Assembly (NCBI RefSeq): GCF_011764445.1
Contig: NZ_BLPG01000001.1
Coordinates: 1,488,001-1,552,000, forward strand
Direction of reading: 5' to 3'
DNA length: 64,000 bases
Origin: Phytohabitans rumicis
Lineage (GTDB): Bacteria; Actinomycetota; Actinomycetes; Mycobacteriales; Micromonosporaceae
The notes under the pieces are model-generated. The model made no database searches, was not told the origin of the DNA, and worked only from the letters and a program-made list of their open reading frames with translations. The position numbers and the translations under genes are program-made. Below are positions 47,538-57,497 of the stretch, one piece after another; the first letter of the stretch is position 1; each line of letters opens with the position of its first letter.

Positions 47538-48365
47538 TTAGCGGGTGGTGGCGTGGGCGGCACGCCCGACGAGCGCGGTGAACTGGGCCGCGTAGCGGGT
47601 GATACCGCCGGCGTGGCTGGCGTCTGCGAGCTCGACCGTGCGGGCGCCGGCGCGGGTGGCCATCCAGCGTTGCTGTGCCGGGTCGATCATCCGGTCGCCT
47701 GCCGAGATGGCGTACCACGATGGTGTGCTTGGCCAGGCCACAGGCCCGGACGGTGTGGTGACGATGGGGAAGTTCAACGGCTGTTGGGCTGCGTTGAGCA
47801 GACCTGCTCGTGCCGGCGGCAGGTCTTGGGCGAAGTACTGCCGGAACAGGTTCGGGGCGATGTAGGCCGGGGATGCGAAGGCAGCGCCGGTGAACGCGAG
47901 GTGGTGGAACGCGTCGGAGGCCACGAAGCCGGCGCCGAGGCTGGCGATCGAGTCGCCCTCGTTGGGCACGAACGCGGCCGAGAACACCAGGCCGAGCACG
48001 TCGGTGCGGCCGGCGGCGGCGTTGGAGATGACGATGCCGCCGTAGGAGTGCGCGACGAGGATCTTCTTGCCGGTGATGGAGTCGAGTACGGCGCGGACCT
48101 GGGTCACGTCGGCCGCGACGGACTCCAGCGCCAGATCGGGTGTGGCGGTGCGGTAGCCGTCGTGGCGCAGCCGCGGCACGACGTCGTTCCAGCTGCTGGA
48201 GTCGGCCCAGGCGCCATGCACGAGCACGACGGTGGGCTTGCCGGCACTCGACGTGCTCGGCCCGGCGACCGCCGTGGAGCCGGGTCCGGCCAGACCGGTT
48301 GCCGCGACGAGGGTGAGCGTCGCGAGGAGCGTGGGCACGCGCAGGCGTACCGTCGGGCGGCGCAT
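47538..48365 (-). CDS. Exported alpha/beta hydrolase
   Basis: 275 aa. A signal peptide is present: MRRPTVRLRVPTLLATLTLVAATGLAGPGSTAVAG (cleavage after about residue 34). The mature hydrolase has the oxyanion region VVLVHGAWADSSSWNDVV, nucleophile elbow VAHSYGGIVIS, a cap region and catalytic His in ADASHAGGIT. The ATG at 48365 overlaps the upstream stop by one base (TGATG), so translation is coupled to the intracellular hydrolase gene. Relatives act on esters or acyl compounds; substrate unknown. Confidence 0.88.
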   Translation of the reverse strand: MRRPTVRLRVPTLLATLTLVAATGLAGPGSTAVAGPSTSSAGKPTVVLVHGAWADSSSWNDVVPRLRHDGYRTATPDLALESVAADVTQVRAVLDSITGKKILVAHSYGGIVISNAAAGRTDVLGLVFSAAFVPNEGDSIASLGAGFVASDAFHHLAFTGAAFASPAYIAPNLFRQYFAQDLPPARAGLLNAAQQPLNFPIVTTPSGPVAWPSTPSWYAISAGDRMIDPAQQRWMATRAGARTVELADASHAGGITRYAAQFTALVGRAAHATTR

Positions 48366-49158
48366 CACAGGCCCTGTGCTTTGAGCCAGGTGAGCGTGGC
48401 GTCGGCGACGTCGCGCCATCCGTGGTCGATGGTCAGTGAGTGCGCCCGATCGGCGAATTCGACGATGTCGGTGGTCGCGGTGCTGTGCCGGTACTGCTTG
48501 AGGGTGGCCTTGGTGATCGCTTCGGGGACGGTGTGGTCCTTGCCCCCATGACCAGCAGCAGCGGCCCCCGGCCGGAGTTGGCGGTGTCGACCTTCGCCGG
48601 CGAGTGCGGGTTGAAGTTCGCGGCGGCGGCCTCGAACAAGGGCCTGCCCGGGGCCGGGATCGCCCACTGCGCGAAGAGGGCGTCGGACTCCTCGACCGGG
48701 ATCGCGTTGCCGAAAGCGAATCGGAACTGTTCGGCGGTCAGCGCCACGGTGCGGTGCCTGTTGGCCGGGTTCTTGAACACCGGCAGCGTCGCCCGCAGCG
48801 AGGACAGCGGCAACGGCAGTACCCCCTTGATCTGGGCCGCGTCGATGGCGACCGCCGCGGCGGCGAGGTCCTGGCCCAGGAGCTTCTGGGCGAACATGCC
48901 GCCGAAGGAGTGTCCGACCAGGATCGGCTTGGCCGGAAGGTCGGCGATGATCTTCGCGTAGTGCTCGACGACGTCGTCGATGCCGCGATCGGCCATGCTT
49001 TCGGGGTTGTCGCGGGCCTCTTGCACGGATGCGGGGTCACCGGGCCAGCCCGGTGCGGTGGCGTCGTAGCCGGCCTGGGTGAACACCTCGATCCACGGGT
49101 TCCAGGAGGTGGCGTGCAGCCAGAGGCCATGGATGAACAGCACGGGCATCGTCGTCAT
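48365..49158 (-). pseudogene. Alpha/beta hydrolase, frameshifted
   Basis: About 264 codons. ATG 49158 (MTTMPVLFIHGLWLHATSWNPW) follows GGAAGGA. The first frame carries the elbow LVGHSFGGMFAQKLLG and the cap region. At 48543-48547 (CCCCC on the plus strand) the frame is lost; the other frame continues GKDHTVPEAITKATLKQY, the catalytic-acid loop, then ADRAHSLTIDHGWRDVADATLTWL with the catalytic His, to the stop at 48365. One extra C restores MGGKDHTVP, the standard motif. The protein is therefore probably intact in the organism. Confidence 0.8.
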
Positions 49159-49289
49159 CAGCGGATTCCTTCCACAGGGATGGACTGCCGCAACCGTAGG
49201 GCGGGAAGGGATCACCGCACCCCACGTGAACGCGTAGTCCGTGCCAAGGGTCCGACGAGCGTTGACGACGCGCGGGAGGACCGCCGGAC

Positions 49290-50498
49290 TTACGTCCGGG
49301 GCAGGTGGTCGGCGTCTGCCACGACCCGGGCGAGCTCGACGCGTGAACGCAGGTCGAGTTTCCGGAAGATCTGCCGCAGGTGGTAGTCGACGGTGTGCGT
49401 CGAGATGAACAACTGAGACGCGGTCTCCCGGTTGGTCAGCCCGTTGGCGACGTGCGCGGCGATGCTGCGTTCCGAGACCGTCAACATCGTCCACCGGGTC
49501 GCCGGATCCGCGGACGGGTTGGGCACCGAGATCGGCGCGCTGCTGGTGCCCAGCCAGACGACAGCGCCCGCGGTGGCGTCCCCGTCGTACACCGCCTCAC
49601 ACCGAACCATCTGGACGCCGGACGCGAGCACAATCATCGACCCGGCACGCGCCGAGGGCGTGCCCAGCAGCGGCTCGGCCCAATCCCACAGCACCGCACG
49701 GTCGGCAGGGTCGACGATCAACGCACCCGCGCTGTTGACGAACATCCGCCGCCCGTCCAACACCGCGATCGGTCCCTTCGCTCGCCGGCGCACCCGCAGA
49801 AACGCGGCATGCAGAACAGACGCGGTCTCCCCCGAGTCGCCGATCAACCGCTGCTGCGTCTCGTGCACGATACGACCGATCAGCGCCGGCATCACCGCGC
49901 TGTACACCCGACCGGAGCAGGTCATGTTGACCACCCCCAGCACCCGCCCGGTAAGCGGGTCGGTCACCGCACCCGACGCATTGGACAGGGCGGTCAGACC
50001 ATCCGCGAAATGCTCCAACCCCAGGACAACCGAGGCGCCCCCAGTGCGAAGAGCTGCGCCGATCGAGTTCGTCCCGACAACCTCCTCACGGCACACAAAC
50101 CCCGCCGCCGCACCGAGCCGATCCATCGCCAAGCCCATCCGCGCCGGCGCCCACCGCTCGACGACATGACCCCGGCCATCCGCCAGCAACAGCGCGACCT
50201 CCACACCCGCAAGGTCACCGCTCACCGCCGCCATCGCGGGCGCGGCCGCCCACCGCAGCCGGCCATCGGCGTCAACATCCGGGTCGTACGGCGCATGGAT
50301 CTGCTGTGGAACCAGACCAGCATCGGCCGAACGCCGCCACGACCGCAGGATCGCATCACTGACCCTCCGCCGACCAAGCGGACCACGCGGACCCTCGGCA
50401 AGACGATCCAACACATACCGCATCGAACTTTCCGCACCCGCCACCGTCGCATCGCCCAAGACGCCCGACCGCACTCCGCGATCGGGCACAGCGGCCAC
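49290..50498 (-). CDS. GAF-domain LuxR-type transcriptional regulator
   Basis: 402 aa. Residues about 40-210 resemble the N-terminal/GAF sensing region of acetoin-type regulators (VSDAILRSWRRSADAGLVPQQI, EEVVGTNSIGAALRTGGASVVLGLEHFADGL, AVTDPLTGRVLGVVNMTC). A PAS-like middle follows, and a C-terminal LuxR HTH (LTVSERSIAAHVANGLTNRETASQLFISTHTVDYHLRQIFRKLDL) replaces the sigma-54 domain. GTG 50498 is taken, with GGGGGA upstream; ATG 50423 is also possible. It lies beside the hydrolase genes and may regulate them. Confidence 0.88.
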   Translation of the reverse strand: MAAVPDRGVRSGVLGDATVAGAESSMRYVLDRLAEGPRGPLGRRRVSDAILRSWRRSADAGLVPQQIHAPYDPDVDADGRLRWAAAPAMAAVSGDLAGVEVALLLADGRGHVVERWAPARMGLAMDRLGAAAGFVCREEVVGTNSIGAALRTGGASVVLGLEHFADGLTALSNASGAVTDPLTGRVLGVVNMTCSGRVYSAVMPALIGRIVHETQQRLIGDSGETASVLHAAFLRVRRRAKGPIAVLDGRRMFVNSAGALIVDPADRAVLWDWAEPLLGTPSARAGSMIVLASGVQMVRCEAVYDGDATAGAVVWLGTSSAPISVPNPSADPATRWTMLTVSERSIAAHVANGLTNRETASQLFISTHTVDYHLRQIFRKLDLRSRVELARVVADADHLPRT

Positions 50499-50932
50499 GA
50501 TGTCCCCCTGAGCCTCAGTCGACCGGGCGATCTGCTAGCTGCGATTATGCTCCGGGCCGGTCCGCGACACGGCGCGCGGATCGGCCGAATTTCTCCCGCA
50601 CACCGCCACAACGCCCACACCTCTTACGTCGACCGCGGATACGCGACCCCAGGCGACGGTGCTCGCCGCCCGTCCGCCCGGACCTGGCGCTGACTTCTCA
50701 ACGGCCTGCCTGGTACCGATCATGCCGAGTATAGGCAACGCCGCCCTACCGATTGCTGGAACTGCGAGCCGGGCAGGCAGGGCTAGGTGCTGTCGAGGAA
50801 ACGCAAACGAGCGAGAGCCTCAACCTGCTGTCAGCAGGTGGCGGTGGTGGGGCGGGCGGCGGTGCCCGGGCCGCCGTCGCCGAACACCGGCCCGCTTTGG
50901 CGTTCCGGTGCTCGGCGTGGGTGTCTGAATTG
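50499..50932. other. Intergenic stretch containing a hairpin
   Basis: No supported gene. The only clear structure is the ACCTGCTG/CAGCAGGT dyad at 50823-50839. Confidence 0.4.
50823..50839. terminator. Perfect 8-bp hairpin after the RCC1-repeat gene
   Basis: ACCTGCTG, one base, CAGCAGGT, about 95 bp downstream of the minus-strand RCC1 gene stop. No T-run. It may be a terminator or processing hairpin. Confidence 0.3.
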
Positions 50933-52393
50933 TCAGGGGCACAGGATGCGCGGGCAGACGGTGACTGTGGCGCCCAGGACGATCGGATTGATCGATCCGG
51001 GTGTCTCGTCGTCGCCGATGTCTCGCCAGTCGCCGCCGGCGTGACCGACCGCGCCCAGGCGGTTGGAACCCCAGCACCGCACCTGGCCTGCGACGGTGAC
51101 GGCGCAGGTGTGCGTGTCGCCGGCGGTGACGGCGACGATGGAGTCACCGCCCAGGTCGATGGGATCATAGACGGCGGGTGCCTCGTCGTCGCCGATGTTG
51201 TTGTTCGGGGCCAGGCCCACCTGGCCGAGCCGTCCGTCCCCCTCGCGGCCCCAGCAGAGCACGGTGTGTACGGCGCCGGACAGCACCGCGCAGGTGTGGT
51301 CCTCGCCTGCGCCGGCCTGGCTGACGTTGTCGGTGTCGGTGTCGATGTCGCGCAGATCCACGTGACCGGTGTCCGGGGGTTGGACAAGGCCGATGCTGTC
51401 GGCGGAGCCGGAGCCGATCGCGCCGTAGTGGCCGCTGCCCCAGCAGCGCAGCTTGTCATTGTCGAGCTTGGCGCAGGTGTGTTTGAGCCCTGCGGTGAGT
51501 GTGAGTGCCTTCGTCGCGCCGAGGTCGACGGTGCCGACGCTGAAGGGTGTCTCGTTGTCGCCGACGGCGTCGACGCCGGGGTAGCCGAGCTGACCGGAGC
51601 TGTTGTCGCCCCAGCAGAAGATGTTGCCGTTGTCCATCAGCGCGCAGACGTGCTGCCCACCTGCCGCGATCGACCTGGCGTCGCGTCCGGCACCCAGGTC
51701 CACGGTGCCGGCATCGGCCGGGGTTTCGCCGTCGCCGATGTCGTCGGTGTCGCCGTAGCCGAGTTCGCCGGAGTTGCCGTTGCCCCAGCACATGACCTTG
51801 TCCCGGTCGGTGATGACGCAGGTGTGGCGGCCACCTGCCGCGATCGCCTTCGCGGTGCGGTTTGCGCCGAGGTTGACGCGGACCGCGCCCGGGACCTCGT
51901 CATCGCCGATGGCCCCGTTCAACGGGTCCTGGGCGCCGGAGCCGAGGGTGCCGTTGAGGTTTTGGCCCCAGCAGGCGACGGTGGCGTCGACGAGGATGGC
52001 GCATGAGTGGTTGTCCCCGGCCGACACCATCGACGCCCCCACCCCGTTGAGGTCGACGGGGCCGGCCGATTCCGGCGTCTCATCGTCGCCGATGCGGCTC
52101 TTGAACAGGGTGGCGTTGTCGCCGTGGCCGAGCTGACCGGCATCGTTACGTCCCCAGCACCGGACCGCGTCGTCGTCGTCGACCACGCAGGTGTGGTCGA
52201 GTCCGGCGTCGATGCGGTCGGCCACCGACGGCGGGCCGATGACAGGCGCTGCGGTGCGTGCCAGGGTGGGCGCGTCGGATGTGGTCGCGGCCCCGGCGGC
52301 CGGGACCAGCCAGGCACCGACACCGGTGATCAGCGCGAGAACCGCGATGAGCGGCACCGCCACCCGCCGTCTGCTGGATTGGTCGATGGTCAT
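50933..52393 (-). CDS. Exported RCC1-repeat beta-propeller protein
   Basis: 486 aa. [36 protein letters not shown] is a signal peptide. The mature part has seven RCC1-type repeats of about 50 residues, enough for one closed seven-blade propeller. Each has a paired cysteine pattern (H-T-C ... C-W-G, for example [20 protein letters not shown]), suggesting one disulfide per blade, and most share a conspicuous IGDDETP loop. Two more cysteines end the chain (VCPRILCP). Bacterial secreted RCC1 proteins have no settled function; binding at the cell surface is a guess. ATG 52393 is used, as the frame upstream of it is not protein-like. Confidence 0.88.
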   Translation of the reverse strand: MTIDQSSRRRVAVPLIAVLALITGVGAWLVPAAGAATTSDAPTLARTAAPVIGPPSVADRIDAGLDHTCVVDDDDAVRCWGRNDAGQLGHGDNATLFKSRIGDDETPESAGPVDLNGVGASMVSAGDNHSCAILVDATVACWGQNLNGTLGSGAQDPLNGAIGDDEVPGAVRVNLGANRTAKAIAAGGRHTCVITDRDKVMCWGNGNSGELGYGDTDDIGDGETPADAGTVDLGAGRDARSIAAGGQHVCALMDNGNIFCWGDNSSGQLGYPGVDAVGDNETPFSVGTVDLGATKALTLTAGLKHTCAKLDNDKLRCWGSGHYGAIGSGSADSIGLVQPPDTGHVDLRDIDTDTDNVSQAGAGEDHTCAVLSGAVHTVLCWGREGDGRLGQVGLAPNNNIGDDEAPAVYDPIDLGGDSIVAVTAGDTHTCAVTVAGQVRCWGSNRLGAVGHAGGDWRDIGDDETPGSINPIVLGATVTVCPRILCP

Positions 52394-52542
52394 GAGTTGC
52401 TGCCTGCCTTTCGAAGGGAGCCGCCGGTTGCGGCGGCCGATGGATGGGGATGCTGGTCTGGCCGTGAGTGAGCACGCCGGTGTGGTGCAGGCGCCGCAGC
52501 GCGTGCACCGTCGTTCTGCTGAACGAGTGCGGCGCCCGGCAC

Positions 52543-53433
52543 CTACCCGCCAGGCTGGGTAGTGGTGGAGCCGGCCAGGACGTCTCTTGACGATTGGGTG
52601 GTAGGCGCCGATGTCGCGTCGCGGTGGTTGAGGAAGTCGAGTAGCAACGCGTTGAGTACCTGGGGTGCGTCCAGTTGCATCCAGTGGCCGACGCTGTCGA
52701 GGTGTTCGTATCGCCATGGGCCGGCGATATGGGCGGCCGAGCCGGTCATCGCCTCTTCGGTCAGGGCCCGGTCGCCGCTGCTCCATACCCCCATCACCGG
52801 TGCCTGTACTCGTGGCAACGCCACCTGTGGTTCGATCAGCGAGGTCGGCGGCAGGATGGCCCGGTAGACGTTGAGACTGGCGGTGAGCGCGTCCGGTTCG
52901 GCCAGGCGTTCGACGACTCTGTCGATGTCGGGATGTGAGGAGAACTCCCGCAGGTTGCGGAAGTCGTCCGCGCGCAGCCATTGCTCGGCGATGCCGGGGA
53001 ACTGGAACAGCAGCATGTACCAGGACTTCTCCCGCTGGCGCAGCCCGGCGGCCCGGAACGCGGCGGGATGACCGACCGAAAGCGCGGTGAGGCTGGCGAC
53101 CCGATCGGGGGCAAGGGCAGCGGTCATCCAGGCGATAGCGGCGCCCCAGTCGTGGCCGACCAGGTGCGCCCGGTCGATCGCCAGGCTGTCGAGCACGCCG
53201 AGCAGGTCGCCGACCATGGTCGGGGCGGTGTAAGCGTCGACGGCGGTGGGGCGGCTGGAGGCGCCGAAACCCCGAAGGTCGGGAGTGATCACCCGGTACC
53301 CGGCGGCGAGCAGTGCGGGGATCTGGTGGCGCCACACGTCTTTGGTGTCCGGCCAGCCGTGCAGCAGTACGACCGGCGGGCCGGTGCCGCTGTCGCGTAC
53401 GTCGAGGGTGATGTCGCCACGTTCGATGAGCAT
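52543..53433 (-). CDS. Alpha/beta hydrolase, epoxide-hydrolase-like
   Basis: 296 aa. It has VVLLHGWPDTKDVWRHQIPALLAAGYRVITPDLRGFGAS (HGWP oxyanion motif), nucleophile Asp in LVGHDWGAAIAWMTA, a cap domain with AIDRAHL... and QREKSWYMLLFQFPGIAEQWL, then the catalytic His in HLDSVGHWMQLDAP. The Asp nucleophile and HGWP motif favour epoxide hydrolase or haloalkane-dehalogenase-like chemistry over esterase. ATG 53433 follows TGGAG. It lies 28 bp behind the FAD monooxygenase, so an epoxide formed by that enzyme could be its substrate. Confidence 0.9.
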   Translation of the reverse strand: MLIERGDITLDVRDSGTGPPVVLLHGWPDTKDVWRHQIPALLAAGYRVITPDLRGFGASSRPTAVDAYTAPTMVGDLLGVLDSLAIDRAHLVGHDWGAAIAWMTAALAPDRVASLTALSVGHPAAFRAAGLRQREKSWYMLLFQFPGIAEQWLRADDFRNLREFSSHPDIDRVVERLAEPDALTASLNVYRAILPPTSLIEPQVALPRVQAPVMGVWSSGDRALTEEAMTGSAAHIAGPWRYEHLDSVGHWMQLDAPQVLNALLLDFLNHRDATSAPTTQSSRDVLAGSTTTQPGG

Positions 53434-53461
53434 GGTTGTCTCCAGGTTCGGCTGTCGGTGA

Positions 53462-54874
53462 TCAGGTGCCGATGGCGGCGAGCAGCTCGCGGCGTCCCGG
53501 TCCGGGTAGCGGGTAGTTGGGGGCGTGGCCGCCGAGTTTGGTGATCTTCTCGGGTAGTCCTGGTTCGGCGAGCAGGTCGTCGGGGGTCGCCAGCAGCGAT
53601 GCCAGCGACTGGTAGGAGCGGGCGATATCGGGGTCGGTCCGGCCGGCGGCGAAGGTGGCCAGGCTGAACGCCCATTTCGGGTCGTCGGTCTGGTAGGGGA
53701 TGCCAGCGGCGTCGGCGTCGAGTTCGGCCAGCCGGTGCCGGTCGAACCACAGCGTCGCGCGGTACAGCGGTTCCACGGCTGTGGTGGTCCATTCGTGGAA
53801 CTGGCGCACCAGCTTGTCGTGATCGGCGGGGTCGGTGTCGCGCAGGACGTCGCGCAGCCCTTCGGCGTGCAGGAGGCCGATCGTGGCGCCGCGTCCGAGT
53901 GAGGGGTTGGTGCAGGCCCACGCGTCGCCGACGGCGACGACGCCGGTGGCGACCGGGTCGCCGTCCACGACGAAGTCGCGGTGGCGGTCCTCGATGCCGG
54001 CGACGGTCTCGACGCCGCCGGTGGGCTCACCGTCGCGCCAGTGTGCGGCAGTGGGATAGAGGGCGAGGGCGGCGTCCCAACGGGCCGGGTCGCGCAGGGC
54101 CCGCATCGCCCGGTCCCGGCCGCTGGTCGTCAGGGCGACGCTCCAGGTGCCGTTGTCGGCGGGCAGGGTCAGAACCGACATCGACTCGTGGCGTTGCACG
54201 ATGTTCGTGCGGCCTTCCGGCTGGGCTCCGGTACGGGTCTGGAAGTGCCGTCCGTAGTAGACGAAGCCACAGTCGGCGCGTTCTTCGGCCGGCCGCCGGG
54301 CACCAGCGGCTTGCAGCCACGACGCCAGCGCCGACCGGCGACCGCCGCAGTCGACGACGAGATCCGCGCGCAGTGCGTGCCCGCCGGCGGCCAGCACACC
54401 GGTGACCCGCGGCACCGGCCCGCCGACGGACGGGTCGGTGAGCAGCCCGGTGACGGTGACACCGCGCCGGATGGTGACACCCGCCGTATCGGCGGCGACG
54501 GTGGCCAGGGTGGCCTCCAGCACGGGCCGGCGGGCGGCGACGGTTTCGAACCGGTCGTCGCCGTCGCGCCACGGGCCACGCTCGGACAGTGGCAGCATCG
54601 CCAGCACATTCATCCGCAGCCCGCCGTTGGCCTCCAACTCGTGGAGGACCTGCGGCAGCTCGCGGCTCATCTCGGCCCGCCACCGCGGGAGCATGATGTG
54701 CGGTAACCGGAACTGGTTGACGCCAGGCCGTTGCCACGCTTGCCACGCCTGCGCGGGCGGCGGCGGCTCGGCTGGGTCACGTTCCAGGACCGTCACGTCA
54801 TGGCCGTCGCGGGCGAGCAGCAACGCGGTCGACAGGCCACACATGCCTGCGCCGAGAACAAGAATCCGTGCCAT
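53462..54874 (-). CDS. FAD-dependent aromatic-hydroxylase-type monooxygenase
   Basis: 470 aa. The FAD-binding ARILVLGAGMCGLSTALLLARDGHDVTVLER motif lies at the N-terminus, LVVDCGGRRSALASWL in the middle (DG motif region), and VVAVGDAWACTNPSLGRGATIGLLHAEGL (GD motif) near residue 320. It belongs to the para-hydroxybenzoate hydroxylase-like flavin monooxygenases. ATG 54874 is chosen for GGAGG seven bases upstream and because the FAD motif follows at once. It shares an operon with the epoxide-hydrolase-like gene; divergent from the NTPase regulator at 55006, which may control it. Confidence 0.9.
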   Translation of the reverse strand: MARILVLGAGMCGLSTALLLARDGHDVTVLERDPAEPPPPAQAWQAWQRPGVNQFRLPHIMLPRWRAEMSRELPQVLHELEANGGLRMNVLAMLPLSERGPWRDGDDRFETVAARRPVLEATLATVAADTAGVTIRRGVTVTGLLTDPSVGGPVPRVTGVLAAGGHALRADLVVDCGGRRSALASWLQAAGARRPAEERADCGFVYYGRHFQTRTGAQPEGRTNIVQRHESMSVLTLPADNGTWSVALTTSGRDRAMRALRDPARWDAALALYPTAAHWRDGEPTGGVETVAGIEDRHRDFVVDGDPVATGVVAVGDAWACTNPSLGRGATIGLLHAEGLRDVLRDTDPADHDKLVRQFHEWTTTAVEPLYRATLWFDRHRLAELDADAAGIPYQTDDPKWAFSLATFAAGRTDPDIARSYQSLASLLATPDDLLAEPGLPEKITKLGGHAPNYPLPGPGRRELLAAIGT

Positions 54875-55005
54875 GGTGTACCTCCGGGTCATGAAGCGAT
54901 TGCCCAGAGGATCGGCCGGATCGGCGCTCACTTTCCAGGTCAGATGGTCGTCAATGGCTGTTCAATCGCGGCCCGCAGGCGGACAGTGGAGCTGACCCTC
55001 TGGAG
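54875..55005. promoter_or_regulatory. Divergent promoter region monooxygenase / NTPase regulator
   Basis: 131-bp spacer between the two divergent starts. The plus-strand ATG at 55006 has TGGAG directly abutting it, too close for a normal Shine-Dalgarno. Confidence 0.3.
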
Positions 55006-57074
55006 ATGGCGGCGTTGGCTACGCACCTGGGCGATCTGTTGGACACCGCGCGGCGGCAACGCTTCGTGGGACGCCACCACGAACTCGCCAGCTTCGACGA
55101 CGCCCTCGACGGTCGCTCCGCGCGACGGGTGCTCTGCGTCCACGGCCAAGGCGGTATCGGCAAGACCACCCTGCTGCTGGAGTTTCGCGCCCGGGCGCAG
55201 GCGGCAGGCCGTAGCGTCACGCAGATCGACGGCCGTGACGTCGATCCGTCACCGGAGGGCCTGGAGACGGCCGTCCGGCTTGCCCTCGATCATCAGGACG
55301 ACCGCCGACCGACCGTGGGGCTGCTGGCCGGCGCGGTCCTACTTGTCGACGGCTACGAGCAGCTCGCCCCGATCGATGGTTGGCTGCGTGACGAGTTCGT
55401 ACCGCGTCTGAGCGCTGACAGTGTCGTGGTGTTGGCCGGCCGCGACCCGCCGACGGCGCCCTGGCGTACCGATTCCGGATGGCGGCAGCTCGTGGCCGTG
55501 CATCGCCTCGATCCGTTCGACCAGGTCGAAAGCGGGCAGTTGCTCGCACGCGCCGGCGTCGTACCGTCGCTGCGGCAGCACCTGCTGATGCTCGGCCGGG
55601 GGCATCCGCTGACCATGGCCCTGCTGGCCGACCTCGCCGCATCCGGAGACGTGCCCGACACCCTCGCCGACGCACCGGATCTCATCTCGGCGCTGCTGGA
55701 GTCGTTCCTGCGCGACGTGCCCGGCGAGGCCCACCTGACCGGCCTGGCTACCTGCGCGCTGGCCTGGCTGACCACCGAGGACCTCCTTCATCGGCTGGTG
55801 GGCGCCGACGCGCCTGCGGTCTGGCAGTGGCTGGCCCGGCAACCGTTCGTCGTCAGCGGCACACGCGGGCTGTTTACCCACGACCTGGCCCGGGACGTGT
55901 TGGATGCCGAGTTCGAGCGGCGCGCACCCGAGCGGTACCGGGCGCATCGCTGGACCGTCTACAAACACGCCGTGGCTGGCCTGCGCGCCGGCACCAGCCT
56001 CGATCGGCCGCTGCACGCGCAGCAACTGTTCTGCCTCCTTCGACGCAGTCCGTTCGCCACCGCGATCTCGGCCCTGCGGGCGCAGGGCTCCGCCACCGTC
56101 GTCCCGGCCCGCCCCGGCGAACACGAGCAGGTTTGCTCGATCGTCGAACGATTCGAAGGACCGGCCAGCGCAGACCTCGCCCGCGGCTGGCTCCGTGAGC
56201 AGCCCGAGCACCTCAGCGTCGTACGCACCGGCGATGGCGTCGCCGGGTTCGCCTACCACGTGCGGTGTCCCGGCGGCAGTGCGATGGAAGACCGTGATCC
56301 GGTCGTACGCGCTGTGTTCGACCACATCGCGCGGGAAGGGCCACTGCGTCCGGGGGAACGTGTCGAGTTAGTCCGTTACTGCGCCGGCCCCCGCGAGCAC
56401 CAACGTGACCTGTACGCGCTGCTGGCCGGCACCGTTCCCAGCCTCATCGAATGGTTGACCCGCCCGCTCGCATGGTCGTTCATCGTCACTGTCGACGCCG
56501 AACACTGGGCACCTTTCCTCGACTACCTGGCCTTCGCCCCGCTGGTCGAGGCCAACGTCGGCGGCCTACGACACATCGTGTACGGCATCGACTGGCGACG
56601 CCTCCCGGTTGACGACTGGTTCGATCTGATGCACGAACGTGGGCGCTCCGGAGCAACCGGACCACCACCGGCCGCGCTGATCCGCCCGCCACCACTGGAC
56701 CGCGCCCGCTTCAGCGCCGCGGTCAAGGCAGCACTCCAGACTCTGCACCGGCCCGACCAACTCGCCGCGAACCCGCTCCTCGGCTCGACACTGGCTGCCA
56801 CGACCAACGGGCCAAACGCCGACCAGCTCCGGGCCACCATCGAAGACGCCGTCGCATGCTTGGGCAAAGAACCCAAAGGCGACCAACTCCGCGCCGTCCT
56901 CAACCGCACCTACCTGCGCCCTGCCCCAGCCAGGAAGCCGCCGCCGAAATCCTCCACCTACCCCTGAGCACCTACCGCCGCTACCTGGCCAAAGCCACCG
57001 AACAACTCACCGACATCCTCTGGACCATCGAGATCGGAGACCTACGCTTGCCCGCACGACCAGGCAGCGAATGA
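55006..57074 (+). CDS. STAND-type NTPase regulator, frameshifted near C-terminus
   Basis: About 689 codons. RFVGRHHELASFDDAL and Walker A VHGQGGIGKTTLLLEF (residue about 48) start an AAA/STAND ATPase domain; AVLLVDGYEQL is Walker B and LAGRDPP a sensor strand. The middle is helical, and a GNAT-like stretch (HLSVVRTGDGVAGFAYHVRCPGG) is embedded at about 400-420. As written the frame ends at 56967, but after the CCCC at 56924-56927 the other frame reads SQEAAAEILHLPLSTYRRYLAKATEQL, a HTH-like helical end, to a stop at 57074. One extra C joins them. Divergent from the monooxygenase gene, so a local regulator role is likely. Confidence 0.8.
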
Positions 57075-57497
57075 TCACCACCGGCCTCCCCGTCAGCCGA
57101 AGTTCACAGGAAGCGCCCGAAGCCCGCCGGCGTCCATCCCAATCCAAACGCGCATCTGGCTACACGCAACTAGACACGGCGCATCGGAGCCGATATCGCT
57201 GGACAGTGCACAATGCGCACACGCGTCGGCAACCGGTGTCGCGCCGCGGCAGGGTCGCGCTGCCCGACAGCCAACGCCCACCTATGCCGCAGACCGGTGC
57301 GGTCACTGCAGTGCGGCAAGCCCACCTCCCGTGACTTCCGGTAGCCGCGACCGGCGACGGCTGCGTGCCGGTCGCAGGCTGCGGTACTGCTCACGCATCT
57401 GGTGCCCGACCGGCACGACGACAAGCATCATCGACGCCCTGTCGGATCAGGTACAACGCGTCATCGGTTGCTCACCGCGCCGGGATACTGATGAGCC
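57075..57497. other. Intergenic stretch, no gene recognised
   Basis: 423 bp with no supported ORF. GATACTGA (57485-57492) just before GTG 57498 could be the -10 region of a leaderless transcript. Confidence 0.35.

Noticed and set aside
50746..51459. Alternative frames inside the RCC1 gene
   Set aside because: Repetitive Thr/Ser/Pro-rich shadows of the RCC1 repeats.
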